A stretch of DNA of 64,000 nt from positions 1 to 64,000 of the forward strand of contig NZ_JABRVQ010000001.1 of the NCBI RefSeq assembly GCF_013248965.1, given 5' to 3'. The notes beneath the pieces are model-generated. The model saw only the letters and a list, made by a program, of their open reading frames with translations, was not told the origin of the DNA and did not search any database. The position numbers and the translations under genes were made by a program. Below, in pieces: positions 30,101 to 40,351 of the stretch. The number at the start of each line of letters is the position of its first letter. The stretch's first letter is position 1. This DNA is from Psychrobacter okhotskensis. Its GTDB lineage: Bacteria; Pseudomonadota; Gammaproteobacteria; Pseudomonadales; Moraxellaceae.

Positions 30101-31643
30101 GCCGCATCATGACATTTATTCTATCGAAGATTTGGCACAGCTTATTTTTGACTTAAAACAAGTCAATCCAGACGCCTTGGTTTCGGTCAAGTTGGTCTCA
30201 CGTCCGGGCGTTGGTACTATTGCTACTGGTGTGGCAAAAGCTTATGCCGACTTGATTACCATCTCAGGGTATGATGGCGGTACGGCAGCGTCACCGTTGT
30301 CCTCTATTCACCATGCTGGCTCGCCGTGGGAATTGGGTCTTGCCGAGACCCATCAGTCATTACGCGTCAATGGGTTGCGCGACAAAGTACGTATCCAGAC
30401 CGATGGTGGTCTAAAAACTGGTCTTGATGTGGTTAAAGCCGCTATCCTTGGTGCCGAAAGCTTTGGCTTTGGTACGACGCCGATGATTGCTGTTGGTTGT
30501 AAGTATTTACGTATTTGCCATCTCAATAACTGTCCGACGGGCGTTGCCACCCAAAAAGCCCAACTGCGTGACGAGCATTTCATTGGCGAAGCAGAAATGC
30601 TGATTAACTTCTTTAAGTTTGTCGCCACCGAAACGCGTGAGTGGCTTGCTGCATTGGGTGTGCGTAGCATGGAGGAGTTGGTCGGACGTACAGACTTGCT
30701 TGATGTGCTAGAGGGTAATACCGATAAGCAGCGTCATTTAGATTTGTCGCCGCTGTTATTTAGCCATCCAGCCAGTAGCGGCAAAGCGCAGACTTGTCAG
30801 GTAGAACGTAATGAGCCGTTTGATAAAGGCTTGCTTGCGGAGCAAATGATTAGCGATATGCTGCTCAATATTCGTCAAGGTAATGGCGGCGATTATAGCT
30901 ATTACGTCGGTAACTGTGATCGTTCCATTGGCGCACGTATCTCAGGTGAGATTGCGCAAGTATGGGGCAATCTGGGCATGAATGAGAAGCCAATCAAACT
31001 GCATCTGACGGGTACTGCTGGGCAGAGTTTGGGCGTCTGGAATGCTGGTGGCTTACATATTGAGCTAGAAGGCGATGCCAATGACTATGTGGGCAAAGGC
31101 ATGGCAGGTGGCGAGATTGTCATTTATCCACCCAAAGACTCTAGCTTTACCGCGCAAGATACTGCCATTATCGGCAATACCTGTCTATATGGCGCAACCG
31201 GTGGTAAGTTGTACGCAGCGGGCACAGCAGGCGAGCGCTTCGGGGTGCGCAACTCTGGCGCGCATGCGGTCATCGAAGGCACGGGTGATCATTGCTGTGA
31301 GTATATGACGGGCGGCATCATGACTATTCTTGGTCGTACTGGTCTTAACTTCGGCGCGGGTATGACGGGCGGCTTCGCTTATGTGCTCGATATGGAAGGG
31401 GACTTCTTTGATCGTTGTAATCATGAATTGATTGACTTAAACCGTATCTCAAGCGAGCAGACGGAAGGTCATCGTATTCACTTACAACAAGTGCTTGAGA
31501 CTCATGTGGATAAAACTGGTAGCGCGTGGGGTCAGACTATTTTGGCTGACTTTGAGCATTACGTGCGCAAGTTTTACTTGGTGAAGCCAAAAGCGGCGAA
31601 CATTGCAAGTTTGCTTAAGACCACGATGGCTGACCCACAGTAG
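27180..31643 (+). CDS. gltB: Glutamate synthase (NADPH), large subunit
   Basis: With GltD, makes two glutamates from glutamine and 2-oxoglutarate. The 1487-residue protein starts with a short propeptide before C20 (DNCGFGL), the catalytic N-terminal Cys of the class II glutaminase domain. The central part is followed by the FMN-binding synthase domain ([38 protein letters not shown]) with the [3Fe-4S] ligands C1107, C1113 and C1118 ([12 protein letters not shown]), and by the C-terminal GXGXG beta-helix repeats ([12 protein letters not shown]...[17 protein letters not shown]). AAAAGGA precedes the ATG at 27180. gltD follows in the usual operon. Confidence 0.98.
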   Translation: MSMISSHTHLATPDDFSDNCGFGLIAHIEGQASHDLVKTAIHSLSCMTHRGGVAADGKTGDGCGLLLATPTAFFKDIASEQQLTVTDNFAVGMVFVNLDETKAQHSQQVLAEEIIAEGLEVAGWRDVPLDLSIVGEIGRETLPDFKQVFVNAPDNLDADDFNRKLFVARKKAEQRLVDDELFYVCSLNCQTIIYKGLVMPSDLPAFFLDLQDQRLASHIVVFHQRFSTNTLPRWPLAQPFRYLAHNGELNTITGNRNWSEARTPKLKSAKLPNLNELTPLVNSTGSDSSSLDNMLEVLMSGGMNLFHAMSILVPPAWQNVDSMDMDLRAFYEFYSQHMEAWDGPAGLVIQDGRYAVCMLDRNGLRPSRWVTTKNGYITVASEVGVWDYAPKDVLAKGRVGPGQMLVIDTLTGQILDTKAIATLLKKAHPYRKWLREEATRIRDDERLEEELAAQACRGDKLKALQKMYHITNEERTEIIRPNAENAQEPVGSMGDDTPMAVLSQQIRHVGDFFRQQFAQVTNPPIDPLRESIVMSLQTCLGAETNVFAPSARDAHRIILSSPVLSASKMQQLETLDDPAFKVARIDLNYDRTLELSAAITAICEQVASSIRAGQTLIVLSDKDIDAEKVPANAIMVTGAVHHYLIGQGIRTDANLIIETGLARDSHQIAVLIGFGATCVYPYLAYDVIDDLVATGELLGDPIQARVNFRKGLDKGLLKILSKMGISTIVSYRGAQLFEAVGLSEEVVSLCFKGVQSRIKGATFADLAADQAQLAANAFKRRAPLDQGGLLKFVFNKEYHAFNPDVINSLHTAVRTGDYDNYRHYADLVNSRPVATLRDLLQLKTDNPIDVNEVEDISKILTRFDSAGMSLGALSPEAHEAIAMAMNTIGGRSNSGEGGEDPVRYGTLRNSKIKQVASGRFGVTPAYLRSAEVMQIKVAQGAKPGEGGQLPGGKVNALIARLRYSVPGVTLISPPPHHDIYSIEDLAQLIFDLKQVNPDALVSVKLVSRPGVGTIATGVAKAYADLITISGYDGGTAASPLSSIHHAGSPWELGLAETHQSLRVNGLRDKVRIQTDGGLKTGLDVVKAAILGAESFGFGTTPMIAVGCKYLRICHLNNCPTGVATQKAQLRDEHFIGEAEMLINFFKFVATETREWLAALGVRSMEELVGRTDLLDVLEGNTDKQRHLDLSPLLFSHPASSGKAQTCQVERNEPFDKGLLAEQMISDMLLNIRQGNGGDYSYYVGNCDRSIGARISGEIAQVWGNLGMNEKPIKLHLTGTAGQSLGVWNAGGLHIELEGDANDYVGKGMAGGEIVIYPPKDSSFTAQDTAIIGNTCLYGATGGKLYAAGTAGERFGVRNSGAHAVIEGTGDHCCEYMTGGIMTILGRTGLNFGAGMTGGFAYVLDMEGDFFDRCNHELIDLNRISSEQTEGHRIHLQQVLETHVDKTGSAWGQTILADFEHYVRKFYLVKPKAANIASLLKTTMADPQ

Positions 31644-31697
31644 CTCAGTCAGTAATAGGTTTACGAGCATCTTAACTCATAGGTTTTGAGCAGGTAA

Positions 31698-33200
<1,503 letters not shown>

Positions 33201-33250
33201 TGGGTTTGATTTACATCCAGTGACTGATTGCTTTGCTTTGCTTTGTTCTC

Positions 33251-33291
33251 AAACGTCTTTTACCTTTTAACAGGCAAAAGACGTTTTTTTT
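33251..33291 (+). terminator. Terminator of gltBD
   Basis: AAACGTCTTTTACC pairs with GGCAAAAGACGTTT (one mismatch) around TTTTAACA, followed by a T-run. A close copy of this structure occurs at 34814-34854, between the two FUSC genes. Confidence 0.85.
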
Positions 33292-33455
33292 GATAGCTGG
33301 TTATGCTGCTAATGTCTAAGTAACGCTTAGTCTTTTACGTCTAATGCCATTCACGAAAATTAGAGTAGCAAGAAAAATCGATATCAGCACTGCGTGATGG
33401 TTCGATATTACTTTTTACTGATTATATATTCTTCAATTAATAAGAGTACCTGTAC

Positions 33456-34691
33456 GTGAAACCAAAAATTTGGCAACGCTTTATCGCACCATTTATTGAG
33501 CCTTATGCGCGCTATCAGCACGCTGATATCTTGCATGCCATACGTATAGGTGCAGCTATTGTACTTGCGCTGTTAGCCAATCAAATAAGCCGTTTTCCGC
33601 ACGGAGAATGGACGACGATCACCGTCTTTATTATTTTAGGATTGCTACAGTATCAAGGCGCTATTTATACTAAGGCCAAAGAGCGAGTACTGGGTACAGT
33701 TTTGGGTATTGTCGTGGCATTTTCGATCTTATGGTTTAATAAAGCGACGGGTGCTTGGTTAGGGGTAGAGTACTTGCTGATTGGAATCAGCAGTGGGGTT
33801 ATTGGTTATTTTTCGGTTAGGCGGCTAGGCTATACCGGATTACTGACTGGCATTACTATGCTAATGATCGTCTCTAACTTAAATCAAATTAACATAGCGC
33901 AAGATGGCGTTTATCGGGCACTCAATATCTTAATCGGTACGGGTATCGCAGTCATGGTGACAGTGGTCTTGCCTCTCAAATCTACCTTGATGTGGCGCTT
34001 TTTATTGGCAAATAATTTGGAGGCCTGTAGCACTCTTTATGCTGGTGTCGGACATCATATCGATGCTGAAATAGTGGCTCCTAAGTCGATTGTTTATACT
34101 AAAGCGACAAGCTCAGCGAGCCTGAATAATGCCAAAAATAGCGCTACTCTAGATACCCCTGTCAATAAAGCATTGATAAAATCGCTGCAGCAAATAAACA
34201 AGCGACTACTCGCAGTACGGCCCCATATCGCTGCCACTGCAAGCGAATCAGGCATTGATAAAGAAACCATAGAAACGATTCAGCGTACCCACCGCAATAT
34301 CATCGGTACCATCGATTTATTGCTCAGTGCGGCGCCGCACTTGGCGAATATCGATATCGATGATGAAAACCATACGCTACTGATTCACTATCAGCACGAG
34401 TTGACACAAGCCATGCAGCATATCGCAGCAGTACTACGCAGTCCAAGCGATCAAACCTTTCGACCGATTACGCGTATTGCGCTATCAGAATATCCTAGCG
34501 TACAGACTGCAACGTTTGAGTGGCAGGGCTATTTTTGGCTGACGCAAACGTTGCAAACCCAACTGCGACAGCTAAGTGATCTGCTACAAGTGACCAAACC
34601 GCAGTGGTATGCTGCTTCTGGTCTGCGCTATCAAAGGCGCGAGCAGCGTAGAATGAAAGAGCAGGGTGGCGAGTCAGACTTACACTTGTAA
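33456..34691 (+). CDS. FUSC-family inner-membrane protein, copy 1
   Basis: A 411-residue protein of the fusaric-acid-resistance/YccS-like (FUSC) group. The N-terminal half has about six membrane segments (roughly 25-180), with the family-type HGEWTTITVFIILGLLQYQGAIYTKAKERVLGTVLGI and the Gly-rich RRLGYTGLLTGITMLMIVS. The C-terminal half is cytosolic and helical, with KALIKSLQQINKRLLAVRPHIAATASESG. Such proteins often export aromatic acids or act with a membrane-fusion partner, but no partner gene lies here, so substrate is unknown. Start is GTG with AAGAG upstream. The next gene encodes a near copy of the same length. Confidence 0.85.
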   Translation: MKPKIWQRFIAPFIEPYARYQHADILHAIRIGAAIVLALLANQISRFPHGEWTTITVFIILGLLQYQGAIYTKAKERVLGTVLGIVVAFSILWFNKATGAWLGVEYLLIGISSGVIGYFSVRRLGYTGLLTGITMLMIVSNLNQINIAQDGVYRALNILIGTGIAVMVTVVLPLKSTLMWRFLLANNLEACSTLYAGVGHHIDAEIVAPKSIVYTKATSSASLNNAKNSATLDTPVNKALIKSLQQINKRLLAVRPHIAATASESGIDKETIETIQRTHRNIIGTIDLLLSAAPHLANIDIDDENHTLLIHYQHELTQAMQHIAAVLRSPSDQTFRPITRIALSEYPSVQTATFEWQGYFWLTQTLQTQLRQLSDLLQVTKPQWYAASGLRYQRREQRRMKEQGGESDLHL

Positions 34692-34697
34692 GTAACA

Positions 34698-34737
34698 GAG
34701 ATACTGACACCCACTTGCAACTACTTGTCAGCGTCTC
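34698..34737 (+). terminator. Imperfect hairpin after FUSC copy 1
   Basis: GAGATACTGACA (34698-34709) and TGTCAGCGTCTC (34726-34737) pair with a two-base internal mismatch. There is no T-run, so termination efficiency is doubtful. A related CTGACT/AGTCAG hairpin with a T-run follows FUSC copy 2. Confidence 0.45.
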
Positions 34738-34813
34738 TTAGTGTTATCAATAGCCAAATGCTATCTTCTTCGGATGTTTTTTTGTCGTTATGTGCTAGCA
34801 TGTTTTGACCTTT

Positions 34814-34854
34814 GACGTCTTTTATCTTTTAATAGGTAAAAGGCGTTATTTTTT
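34814..34854 (+). terminator. Duplicate of the gltBD terminator, upstream of FUSC copy 2
   Basis: GACGTCTTTTATC, loop TTTTAATA, GGTAAAAGGCGTT and a T-run: almost the same bases as the gltBD terminator at 33251-33291, with changes mostly at wobble-compatible positions. It suggests the tandem duplication began in or before that terminator. Confidence 0.7.
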
Positions 34855-34934
34855 GACCATCGCTTTATTCGTGGTTAAGCCAGTAGCTAGGATTTAACCA
34901 ATTTTTTATTCCTTTATTATAAGAGATACCCTGC

Positions 34935-36170
34935 GTGAAACCGACTGTTTGGCAACGATTTACGGCACCGTTTGTAGAGCCTTATGCCCGCTACCAGCAT
35001 GCGGATGTTTTGCATGCCATACGTTTGGGTGTGGCCGTACTTATTGCACTGTTGTTAAATGAGTTTACGCACTTGCCGCATGGCGAGTGGACGACCATTA
35101 CCGTATTTGTGATTTTGGGTTTGTTGCAATATCAGGGAGCGATTTATACCAAGGCCAAAGAGCGGATATTGGGTACTTTGCTTGGAGTGCTGGTCGGGCT
35201 TAGCTTCTTATGGTTGATTAAAGATATCGGTGGTTGGCTGTGGTTGTATTATGGGCTGATTGGCATTATCAGTGGCATCATCGGTTATGTGGCGGTCAAG
35301 CAATTGGGTTATATTGGGCTGCTAACAGGCATTACCATGCTGATGATTGTATCGAGTCCTGACCACAGCAGTATTGCCCAAGATGGCTTATATCGCGCGT
35401 TTAATATTTTGCTTGGCGCAGGGGTGGCGGTCGCAGCAACATTAATTTTACCGCTGAAGTCGACGTTGATGTGGCGGTTTTTGTTGGCCAGCAATCTTGA
35501 GACGTGCAGCAATTTGTATGCAGGAGTGGGCAATCATATTGATGCCGATGTACTAGTACCCAAGCCGTTTAAATATAGTAAGGCGACCAGTTCAGCCAGT
35601 ATTATTTATCCATCGAGCAGTTCTATACCGGATACACCCGTCAATAAAGCCTTGGTGAAGGCGTTACAAAAGATTAATAAGCGCTTGCTTGCCGTGCGTC
35701 CGCATATCGCAGCGACTGCCAGTGAATCGGGCATTGATAAAGAAACGCTAGAAACCATTCAGCGTACCCATCGTAATATTATCGGTACCATTGATTTGCT
35801 GTTAAGTGCCGCACCGCGCTTGGCAAATATCGAGATTGACGATGAAAATCATATTTTGCTTATCCATTATCAGCACGAATTAACGCAGGCAATGCAGCAT
35901 ATGGCTGCGGTATTACGTAGCCCAAACGATGAGGTATTTCGCCCCATTACTCGCATCGCGGTATCAGAGTATCCGAGCGTGCAGAATTTAGGTTTTGAGT
36001 GGCAGGGCTATTTTTGGTTGACCCAAACTCTGCAAGTACAGTTGCAGCGATTAAGTGATTTATTACAAAAGACCAAGCCGCAATGGTTTGCTGCTTCTGG
36101 CCTGCGTTATCAGCGCCGTGAACAGCGCCGTATTGAGCATAAAGGCAGCGAGACAGATTTACATTTATGA
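34935..36170 (+). CDS. FUSC-family inner-membrane protein, copy 2
   Basis: A 411-residue paralogue of the gene just upstream: same length, same GTG start with AAGAGA upstream, and most residues identical by eye (MKPTVWQRFTAPFVEPYARYQHADVLHAIRLG against MKPKIWQRFIAPFIEPYARYQHADILHAIRIG). Differences cluster in membrane segments 3-4 and in the linker after TKAT/SKATSSAS. Membrane topology and the C-terminal helical domain are as in copy 1. Retention of both copies suggests a dosage effect or split substrate ranges; this is inference. Its terminator is shared with the convergent potD. Confidence 0.85.
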   Translation: MKPTVWQRFTAPFVEPYARYQHADVLHAIRLGVAVLIALLLNEFTHLPHGEWTTITVFVILGLLQYQGAIYTKAKERILGTLLGVLVGLSFLWLIKDIGGWLWLYYGLIGIISGIIGYVAVKQLGYIGLLTGITMLMIVSSPDHSSIAQDGLYRAFNILLGAGVAVAATLILPLKSTLMWRFLLASNLETCSNLYAGVGNHIDADVLVPKPFKYSKATSSASIIYPSSSSIPDTPVNKALVKALQKINKRLLAVRPHIAATASESGIDKETLETIQRTHRNIIGTIDLLLSAAPRLANIEIDDENHILLIHYQHELTQAMQHMAAVLRSPNDEVFRPITRIAVSEYPSVQNLGFEWQGYFWLTQTLQVQLQRLSDLLQKTKPQWFAASGLRYQRREQRRIEHKGSETDLHL

Positions 36171-36181
36171 AGAAAACAAAT

Positions 36182-36213
36182 AAAAACGCTGACTCTCACA
36201 AGTCAGCGTTTTT
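36182..36213. terminator. Bidirectional terminator between FUSC copy 2 and potD
   Basis: CGCTGACT (36187-36194), loop CTCACA, AGTCAGCG (36201-36208), with five A before and five T after. The two genes converge here. Confidence 0.82.
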
Positions 36214-36256
36214 ATTTAAACAATATTTTTAGGGCGTGTTTTTCTAGCCTTCTGTA

Positions 36257-37390
36257 TTAACGACCCGTTTTTAGCTTATCCCAATACTGCTGGTACACTT
36301 GCAGGGCTTCATCACCGACGTCTTCTTGGAATTCAGCTTTGGCCAACACCTCTTTGCTAGGATAAATGGTTGGGTTATTACGCACGCTTTCCTCCATCAG
36401 CTCACGCGCTGCCAAGTTCGGCGAGGCATAACCAATCTCTTCACTGACAATCTTGGCGTTCTCAGGACGCAGTAGGTAGTCGATAAATTTGTGCGCGGCA
36501 TCCACCTGCTTGGCGTTCTTCGGAATGACAAAGTTGTCCATCCAGAGTATCGCGCCCTCGCTTGGGTACTTATAGACCAAGCTGGTCAAGCCTTCGTCAT
36601 TGGCCATGACGGCTTCGCCATTCCACGTCATACCGAGTGACGTTTCGCCTTCGATATAAGGCATGCGTGTCGCATCTGAGTTAAAGGTTTTGACGTTTGG
36701 CATCAAGGTAGTGAGCTTGTCATAAGCGGCTTTGATCTCGTCAGGATTGCTGCTGTTACCCGAATAGCCAAGGGTGAGGAGCGCCATACCAAACACTTCG
36801 CGTACATCATTGGTCAGCATCACTTGACCTTTATACTCAGGTTTCCACAGATCGTTCCAGCTATTGACCGTCGCAGGATCGACCGAATCGCCATTGATGG
36901 CCAAACCAGTGCTGCCCCACATATAAGGAATTGAGTATTTGTTCTCAGGGTCAACCTTGGTATTGGTAAATGAGGTATCGAGGTTTTTAAAGTTACTCAG
37001 TTTAGATTTATCAAGCTCTTGCAATAGCCCTTCTTTGGCCATTTTTTCGACATAATACGTCGATGGAATCGCTAAGTCATACTGACTAGAATCATCGAGT
37101 AGTTTGAGCTTGGCGTACATGGCTTCGTTAGAGTCAAAGGTGGTGTAATTGACCGAAATGCCCGTCTCTTCTTCAAACCCATCTAGAATCTCTTGCGGCA
37201 TGTACTCTGACCAGTTATACAGATTTAGCGTCTCATTGCTAGCAGTAGCGTTGCCATCAGCGGCATTGTCAGCGTTGCTACAGCTGGCCAGTGCTAGGCC
37301 GACTGCCATGGCTAATAAGGCTTTTGGTACTAAACGACCATTACGCGCCGCTGTGTTGGCAGTGGCATGGGGCGATGATAAGTGAGTCAA
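36257..37390 (-). CDS. potD: Spermidine/putrescine-binding lipoprotein PotD
   Basis: The periplasmic receptor of an ABC polyamine importer. The 377-residue protein has a lipoprotein signal with LASC (lipid Cys at 37), then a close match to PotD: LYNWSEYMPQEILDGFEEETGI, SNEAMYAKLKLLDD, YDLAIPSTYYVEKMAKEGLL, YSIPYMWGSTGLAINGD, LWKPEYKGQVMLTNDVREVFGMALLTLGYSGN and C-terminal YQQYWDKLKTGR. The start codon is TTG at 37390 with AGGAGAG seven or so bases upstream on the minus strand; the next in-frame ATG falls inside the signal peptide. No potA, potB or potC lies nearby, so it is an orphan receptor in this window. Confidence 0.93.
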   Translation of the reverse strand: MTHLSSPHATANTAARNGRLVPKALLAMAVGLALASCSNADNAADGNATASNETLNLYNWSEYMPQEILDGFEEETGISVNYTTFDSNEAMYAKLKLLDDSSQYDLAIPSTYYVEKMAKEGLLQELDKSKLSNFKNLDTSFTNTKVDPENKYSIPYMWGSTGLAINGDSVDPATVNSWNDLWKPEYKGQVMLTNDVREVFGMALLTLGYSGNSSNPDEIKAAYDKLTTLMPNVKTFNSDATRMPYIEGETSLGMTWNGEAVMANDEGLTSLVYKYPSEGAILWMDNFVIPKNAKQVDAAHKFIDYLLRPENAKIVSEEIGYASPNLAARELMEESVRNNPTIYPSKEVLAKAEFQEDVGDEALQVYQQYWDKLKTGR

Positions 37391-37693
37391 AATATCTCTC
37401 CTAGATAAAGGTAAGGCAAATCGATAAAAATAAATAAAGGCGGCTAATGATTACAGGCTCAGCACCGATAGTTGCCCTGTTATGGTTATTATACCCAGTA
37501 ATTTAAAGGGCAATCGCGAATAGATATTACGATAGGCAATGCCTTACAAGTCGAAGGCAGTGTCAGAATAGCCCAGCCTAGGTAAAGCAATCAAGGGAAG
37601 CAATCATGCTATGATGAGCTGGTTTATTTTTATACCGTATTTTCAATAACGTGAATAGACCAACCATACCATAATAATAAAGGATGCAACATC
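37391..37693. other. Divergent intergenic region potD / SDR
   Basis: About 300 nt that should hold promoters for both divergent genes. I see no convincing -35/-10 pair and no long inverted repeat; only short dyads such as GGCATTGCC-like bases near 37535. Confidence 0.4.
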
Positions 37694-38491
37694 ATGACCC
37701 AGAATAACACTGTTATACCGGCGTTATTGCCTGAGAAAGTCGCCATCGTCACTGGTGCCAGTCGTGGACTAGGCGCACAAATTGCCCAGCAAATGGCAGC
37801 GGCAGGGGCAAGCATTTGTGTCAATTATCTCAATAGTAAAGAGGCTGCTGAGGCAGTCGTTGCCGACATCGTCGCTGCTGGCGGGCAAGCATTTGCTTAT
37901 CAAGCTGATGTCACTGAACTTGAGCAAGTACAAGCGCTGGCAAAGGCGGTCGTTGCGCGCTACGGGCGCATTGACATAGTGGTCAATAACGCCTTGCCAA
38001 GCTACCAATTTAATCCTAGTGCCGACTATACCAGTATTGAAACCGTTAAATGGGCGCACTTCTCCCAGCAAATGGATGGCATCGTCAAAGGCGCAGTTAA
38101 TACCGTACAAGCAGTACTACCACAAATGAAAACGCAAAAAATGGGCAAGATTATCAATATCTCAACCAACCTTGTTTATAATCCTGTGGTCACTTATTAC
38201 GACTATACGACTGCCAAATCGGCGTTGATTGGACTGACGCGTAATTTAGCCGCTGAGCTTGGTCAACATGGTATCCGCGTGAATTTGTTGGCAGGTGGCT
38301 TGCTTAAAACCACGGACGCAAGCCGCTCAACCACCGAAGAAGTATTTGATTATATCGCCAGCACCACACCGTTACGTCAAGCAACCTCAGTGGATGACTT
38401 TGCCAATGCTGTATTGCTCATGGCATCGGATTTGAGTGCGGCTATTACTGGTCAATCCATTGCTGTGGATGGTGGTTTGACGATGCCTTAA
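37694..38491 (+). CDS. SDR-family oxidoreductase (FabG-like)
   Basis: A 265-residue classical short-chain dehydrogenase/reductase. The NAD(P)-binding motif TGASRGLG lies at 20-27, NNAL at 98-101, and the catalytic residues are S157, Y171 and K175 (YTTAK). The C-terminus IAVDGGLTMP is typical of FabG-like enzymes. An arginine follows the first Gly region (ASRG), often associated with NADP preference. Substrate is unknown; 3-oxoacyl-ACP reductase is a common default label but nothing nearby supports fatty acid synthesis. AGGA stands 9 nt before the ATG. Divergent from potD. Confidence 0.88.
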   Translation: MTQNNTVIPALLPEKVAIVTGASRGLGAQIAQQMAAAGASICVNYLNSKEAAEAVVADIVAAGGQAFAYQADVTELEQVQALAKAVVARYGRIDIVVNNALPSYQFNPSADYTSIETVKWAHFSQQMDGIVKGAVNTVQAVLPQMKTQKMGKIINISTNLVYNPVVTYYDYTTAKSALIGLTRNLAAELGQHGIRVNLLAGGLLKTTDASRSTTEEVFDYIASTTPLRQATSVDDFANAVLLMASDLSAAITGQSIAVDGGLTMP

Positions 38492-38628
38492 CGAGGCCTC
38501 AACGATGAATCAACAATGCTTTAAGCGGTTAGTGGCATAGATTAAGACACTAAAAAATGTATAGGTTTTCAAAATTAAAAGATGAATCACTTGATAAGCA
38601 ACTTGATTGAATTAAGAAGAGGAATGAG

Positions 38629-38892
38629 ATGAATAATCGTAAACGTGCTGCAATAATCACGGCTGTGCTTGGTATCGTCGCCTTTATGACGCTGTTTAAC
38701 GCGGGCTCACCGACCGCTATTATTAATTGGCCAGTTGAGACCTATATGGGTTTGGCATTTACGATTGGCTGGTTGAGTAGTGTGCCCAACTGGCTGGCTT
38801 ATATATTGGCGGCAGTGGTACTTGTTTTGATTATGGTCGGGTTTTATAAAATTGGTGGTTGGGTTTATGGATTGATTGCAGGCAAGAATTGA
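38629..38892 (+). CDS. Small two-helix membrane protein, unknown
   Basis: An 87-residue protein with a basic start (MNNRKR), a membrane helix at about 8-28, a Pro/Trp-containing loop (INWPVETYMGLAFTIGWLSSVPNWL) and a second helix at about 57-75. AGAGGAATGAG precedes the ATG, a good ribosome-binding site. I do not recognise a family. The next gene is another small membrane protein, 138 nt downstream. Confidence 0.7.
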   Translation: MNNRKRAAIITAVLGIVAFMTLFNAGSPTAIINWPVETYMGLAFTIGWLSSVPNWLAYILAAVVLVLIMVGFYKIGGWVYGLIAGKN

Positions 38893-39030
38893 GTTGGTTT
38901 ATTATACTCGACTTTTGTCTTACTGAATTATATAATCGCTGTTCATAGGGTGAATCAAAACGTTACGCGCTTTCCAAAGCCATAATGCGCAAACGCCCTG
39001 TCTATAACTTAATAATAGCGTACATATATC

Positions 39031-39351
39031 ATGAACGAACCAATAGATCCATTTGCCAAATCTAAAAGTATGGCGCGATTAGCAGGAATAGGTATAGCGG
39101 TAATATCGGCGGCTACTTTGTTTTATATCTTCACGGGCAATGCGCAATCGGTGCCAAGAATATATGTGATATTACCTTTTATGTTTATGTTGGGAGTAGG
39201 CTTAGCGTTATTTCCTATCAGCAAAGCTGAAACGCTTCACCTTTATGGCACGACTCAAATACCGTTCAAGCATATGCCACTTGGAATGAAAATTTGCTTT
39301 GGAATTGGAATTGTCTTGACGCTGATGTTACTAATACTTCAGATACTATAG
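39031..39351 (+). CDS. Small three-helix membrane protein, unknown
   Basis: A 106-residue protein with a short soluble N-terminus (MNEPIDPFAKSKSM) and three predicted membrane helices (about 15-35, 44-66 and 83-106). The last helix runs to the C-terminus. No family recognised. The ribosome-binding site is weak. It is followed by a degenerate REP-like hairpin. Confidence 0.6.
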   Translation: MNEPIDPFAKSKSMARLAGIGIAVISAATLFYIFTGNAQSVPRIYVILPFMFMLGVGLALFPISKAETLHLYGTTQIPFKHMPLGMKICFGIGIVLTLMLLILQIL

Positions 39352-39410
39352 TTTAGTCGAGTAGGGCGCGCCCGACAAAGACATCTAGGTTTTAGTACTT
39401 TAGCTACTAT

Positions 39411-39430
39411 GCTGGGTTAAAAGCCCAGCC
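39411..39430 (-). repeat. Degenerate REP-like hairpin
   Basis: GCTGGG-TTAAAA-GCCCAGC, a variant of the REP unit found at 42731, 43357 and 44630 (one loop change and a different flank). It lies between a small membrane-protein gene and a HAD gene that converge. Confidence 0.7.
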
Positions 39431-39458
39431 CATAAAAGCAAACAAGTTTAGCACTCTA

Positions 39459-40289
39459 CTAAGAAGCAATATCCAAACGTTCAAGCACTGACTGAATACC
39501 GCGCTCTTCAATCGTGCCTGTGACAAAATCTGCACGCGCAATCAAATCCGGTTGCGCGTCACCCATCGCTACGGCAAAGCCTACCAAATCAAACATCTCC
39601 AAATCATTCATGCCATCGCCAAACGCCATGCAGTCGCTAGCGTCGATGCCATAATATTTACAAACATCGAGAATGCCACGCGCTTTTGAGGCGTCACTCG
39701 GTAGAATATCCGCGCCAATATGATGCCAATGCACTAATTTCAATCCATCCGAGGCAAAATCGATATCTTGCATTTTATCGACCTGATTATTAAAAAATAC
39801 CGAGCACTGATAGACTTCATGACTTTGGTAATAACAGGGATCAACGATTGAGTTCGGCGTCCGCGCATTAAACTCTCGCAGACGATCGTTTTCATCTGAC
39901 CACGCGATATGCGTCGCAGAATCGAATTTATGAATAAGTTGACTGGCTTGGCACAGCGTTACGATTTTAGCCGTTTGCATATCTGATAATGGATAGTGAC
40001 TGATTCTGCTATGGTTATCAAAGCTATATTGACCATTCATACAAATAATAGCGTCGAGGACATTTGCCTCTAGTAACGCTAAAATGTCAGGCGGCAATAT
40101 TGCTTTTGAGCGACCTGTGGAGATGACTAATTTAACATCGCTGTCGGCTAAGGCTTCTAAAGTGGCTTGATTGTGTTCTGCGATAATTCCTGCACGACTT
40201 AGCGTATCATCAATATCAAAAAAGATGATCTTTGGCGTTGGAATTTTATTGGTACTTGAGGCACCATTAGCTTTGTATTCGGTAAACAT
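39459..40289 (-). CDS. HAD-family (Cof-type) hydrolase
   Basis: A 276-residue HAD phosphatase of the Cof/IIB type. Motif I is FFDIDDTL (nucleophile D25, D27), motif II VISTGRS, a cap domain lies in the middle, and motif IV is MAFGDGMNDLEMF. These enzymes act on sugar phosphates, nucleotides or cofactor precursors; substrate cannot be told. The ATG at 40289 follows AAAGGA. It lies 62 nt after the photolyase gene, on the same strand, possibly co-transcribed. Confidence 0.88.
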   Translation of the reverse strand: MFTEYKANGASSTNKIPTPKIIFFDIDDTLSRAGIIAEHNQATLEALADSDVKLVISTGRSKAILPPDILALLEANVLDAIICMNGQYSFDNHSRISHYPLSDMQTAKIVTLCQASQLIHKFDSATHIAWSDENDRLREFNARTPNSIVDPCYYQSHEVYQCSVFFNNQVDKMQDIDFASDGLKLVHWHHIGADILPSDASKARGILDVCKYYGIDASDCMAFGDGMNDLEMFDLVGFAVAMGDAQPDLIARADFVTGTIEERGIQSVLERLDIAS

Positions 40290-40351
40290 AAATATCCTTT
40301 ATAGTTTTATACTTTATTTTTTATTGCAAGTGTTATTTTATAGATACTAGC

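Noticed and set aside
37769..38110. 113-codon antisense frame in the SDR gene
   Set aside because: Overlaps a clear SDR coding region; shadow.
39364..39373. GGGCGCGCCC palindrome
   Set aside because: Only 10 bp, single copy in view, no context for a site.
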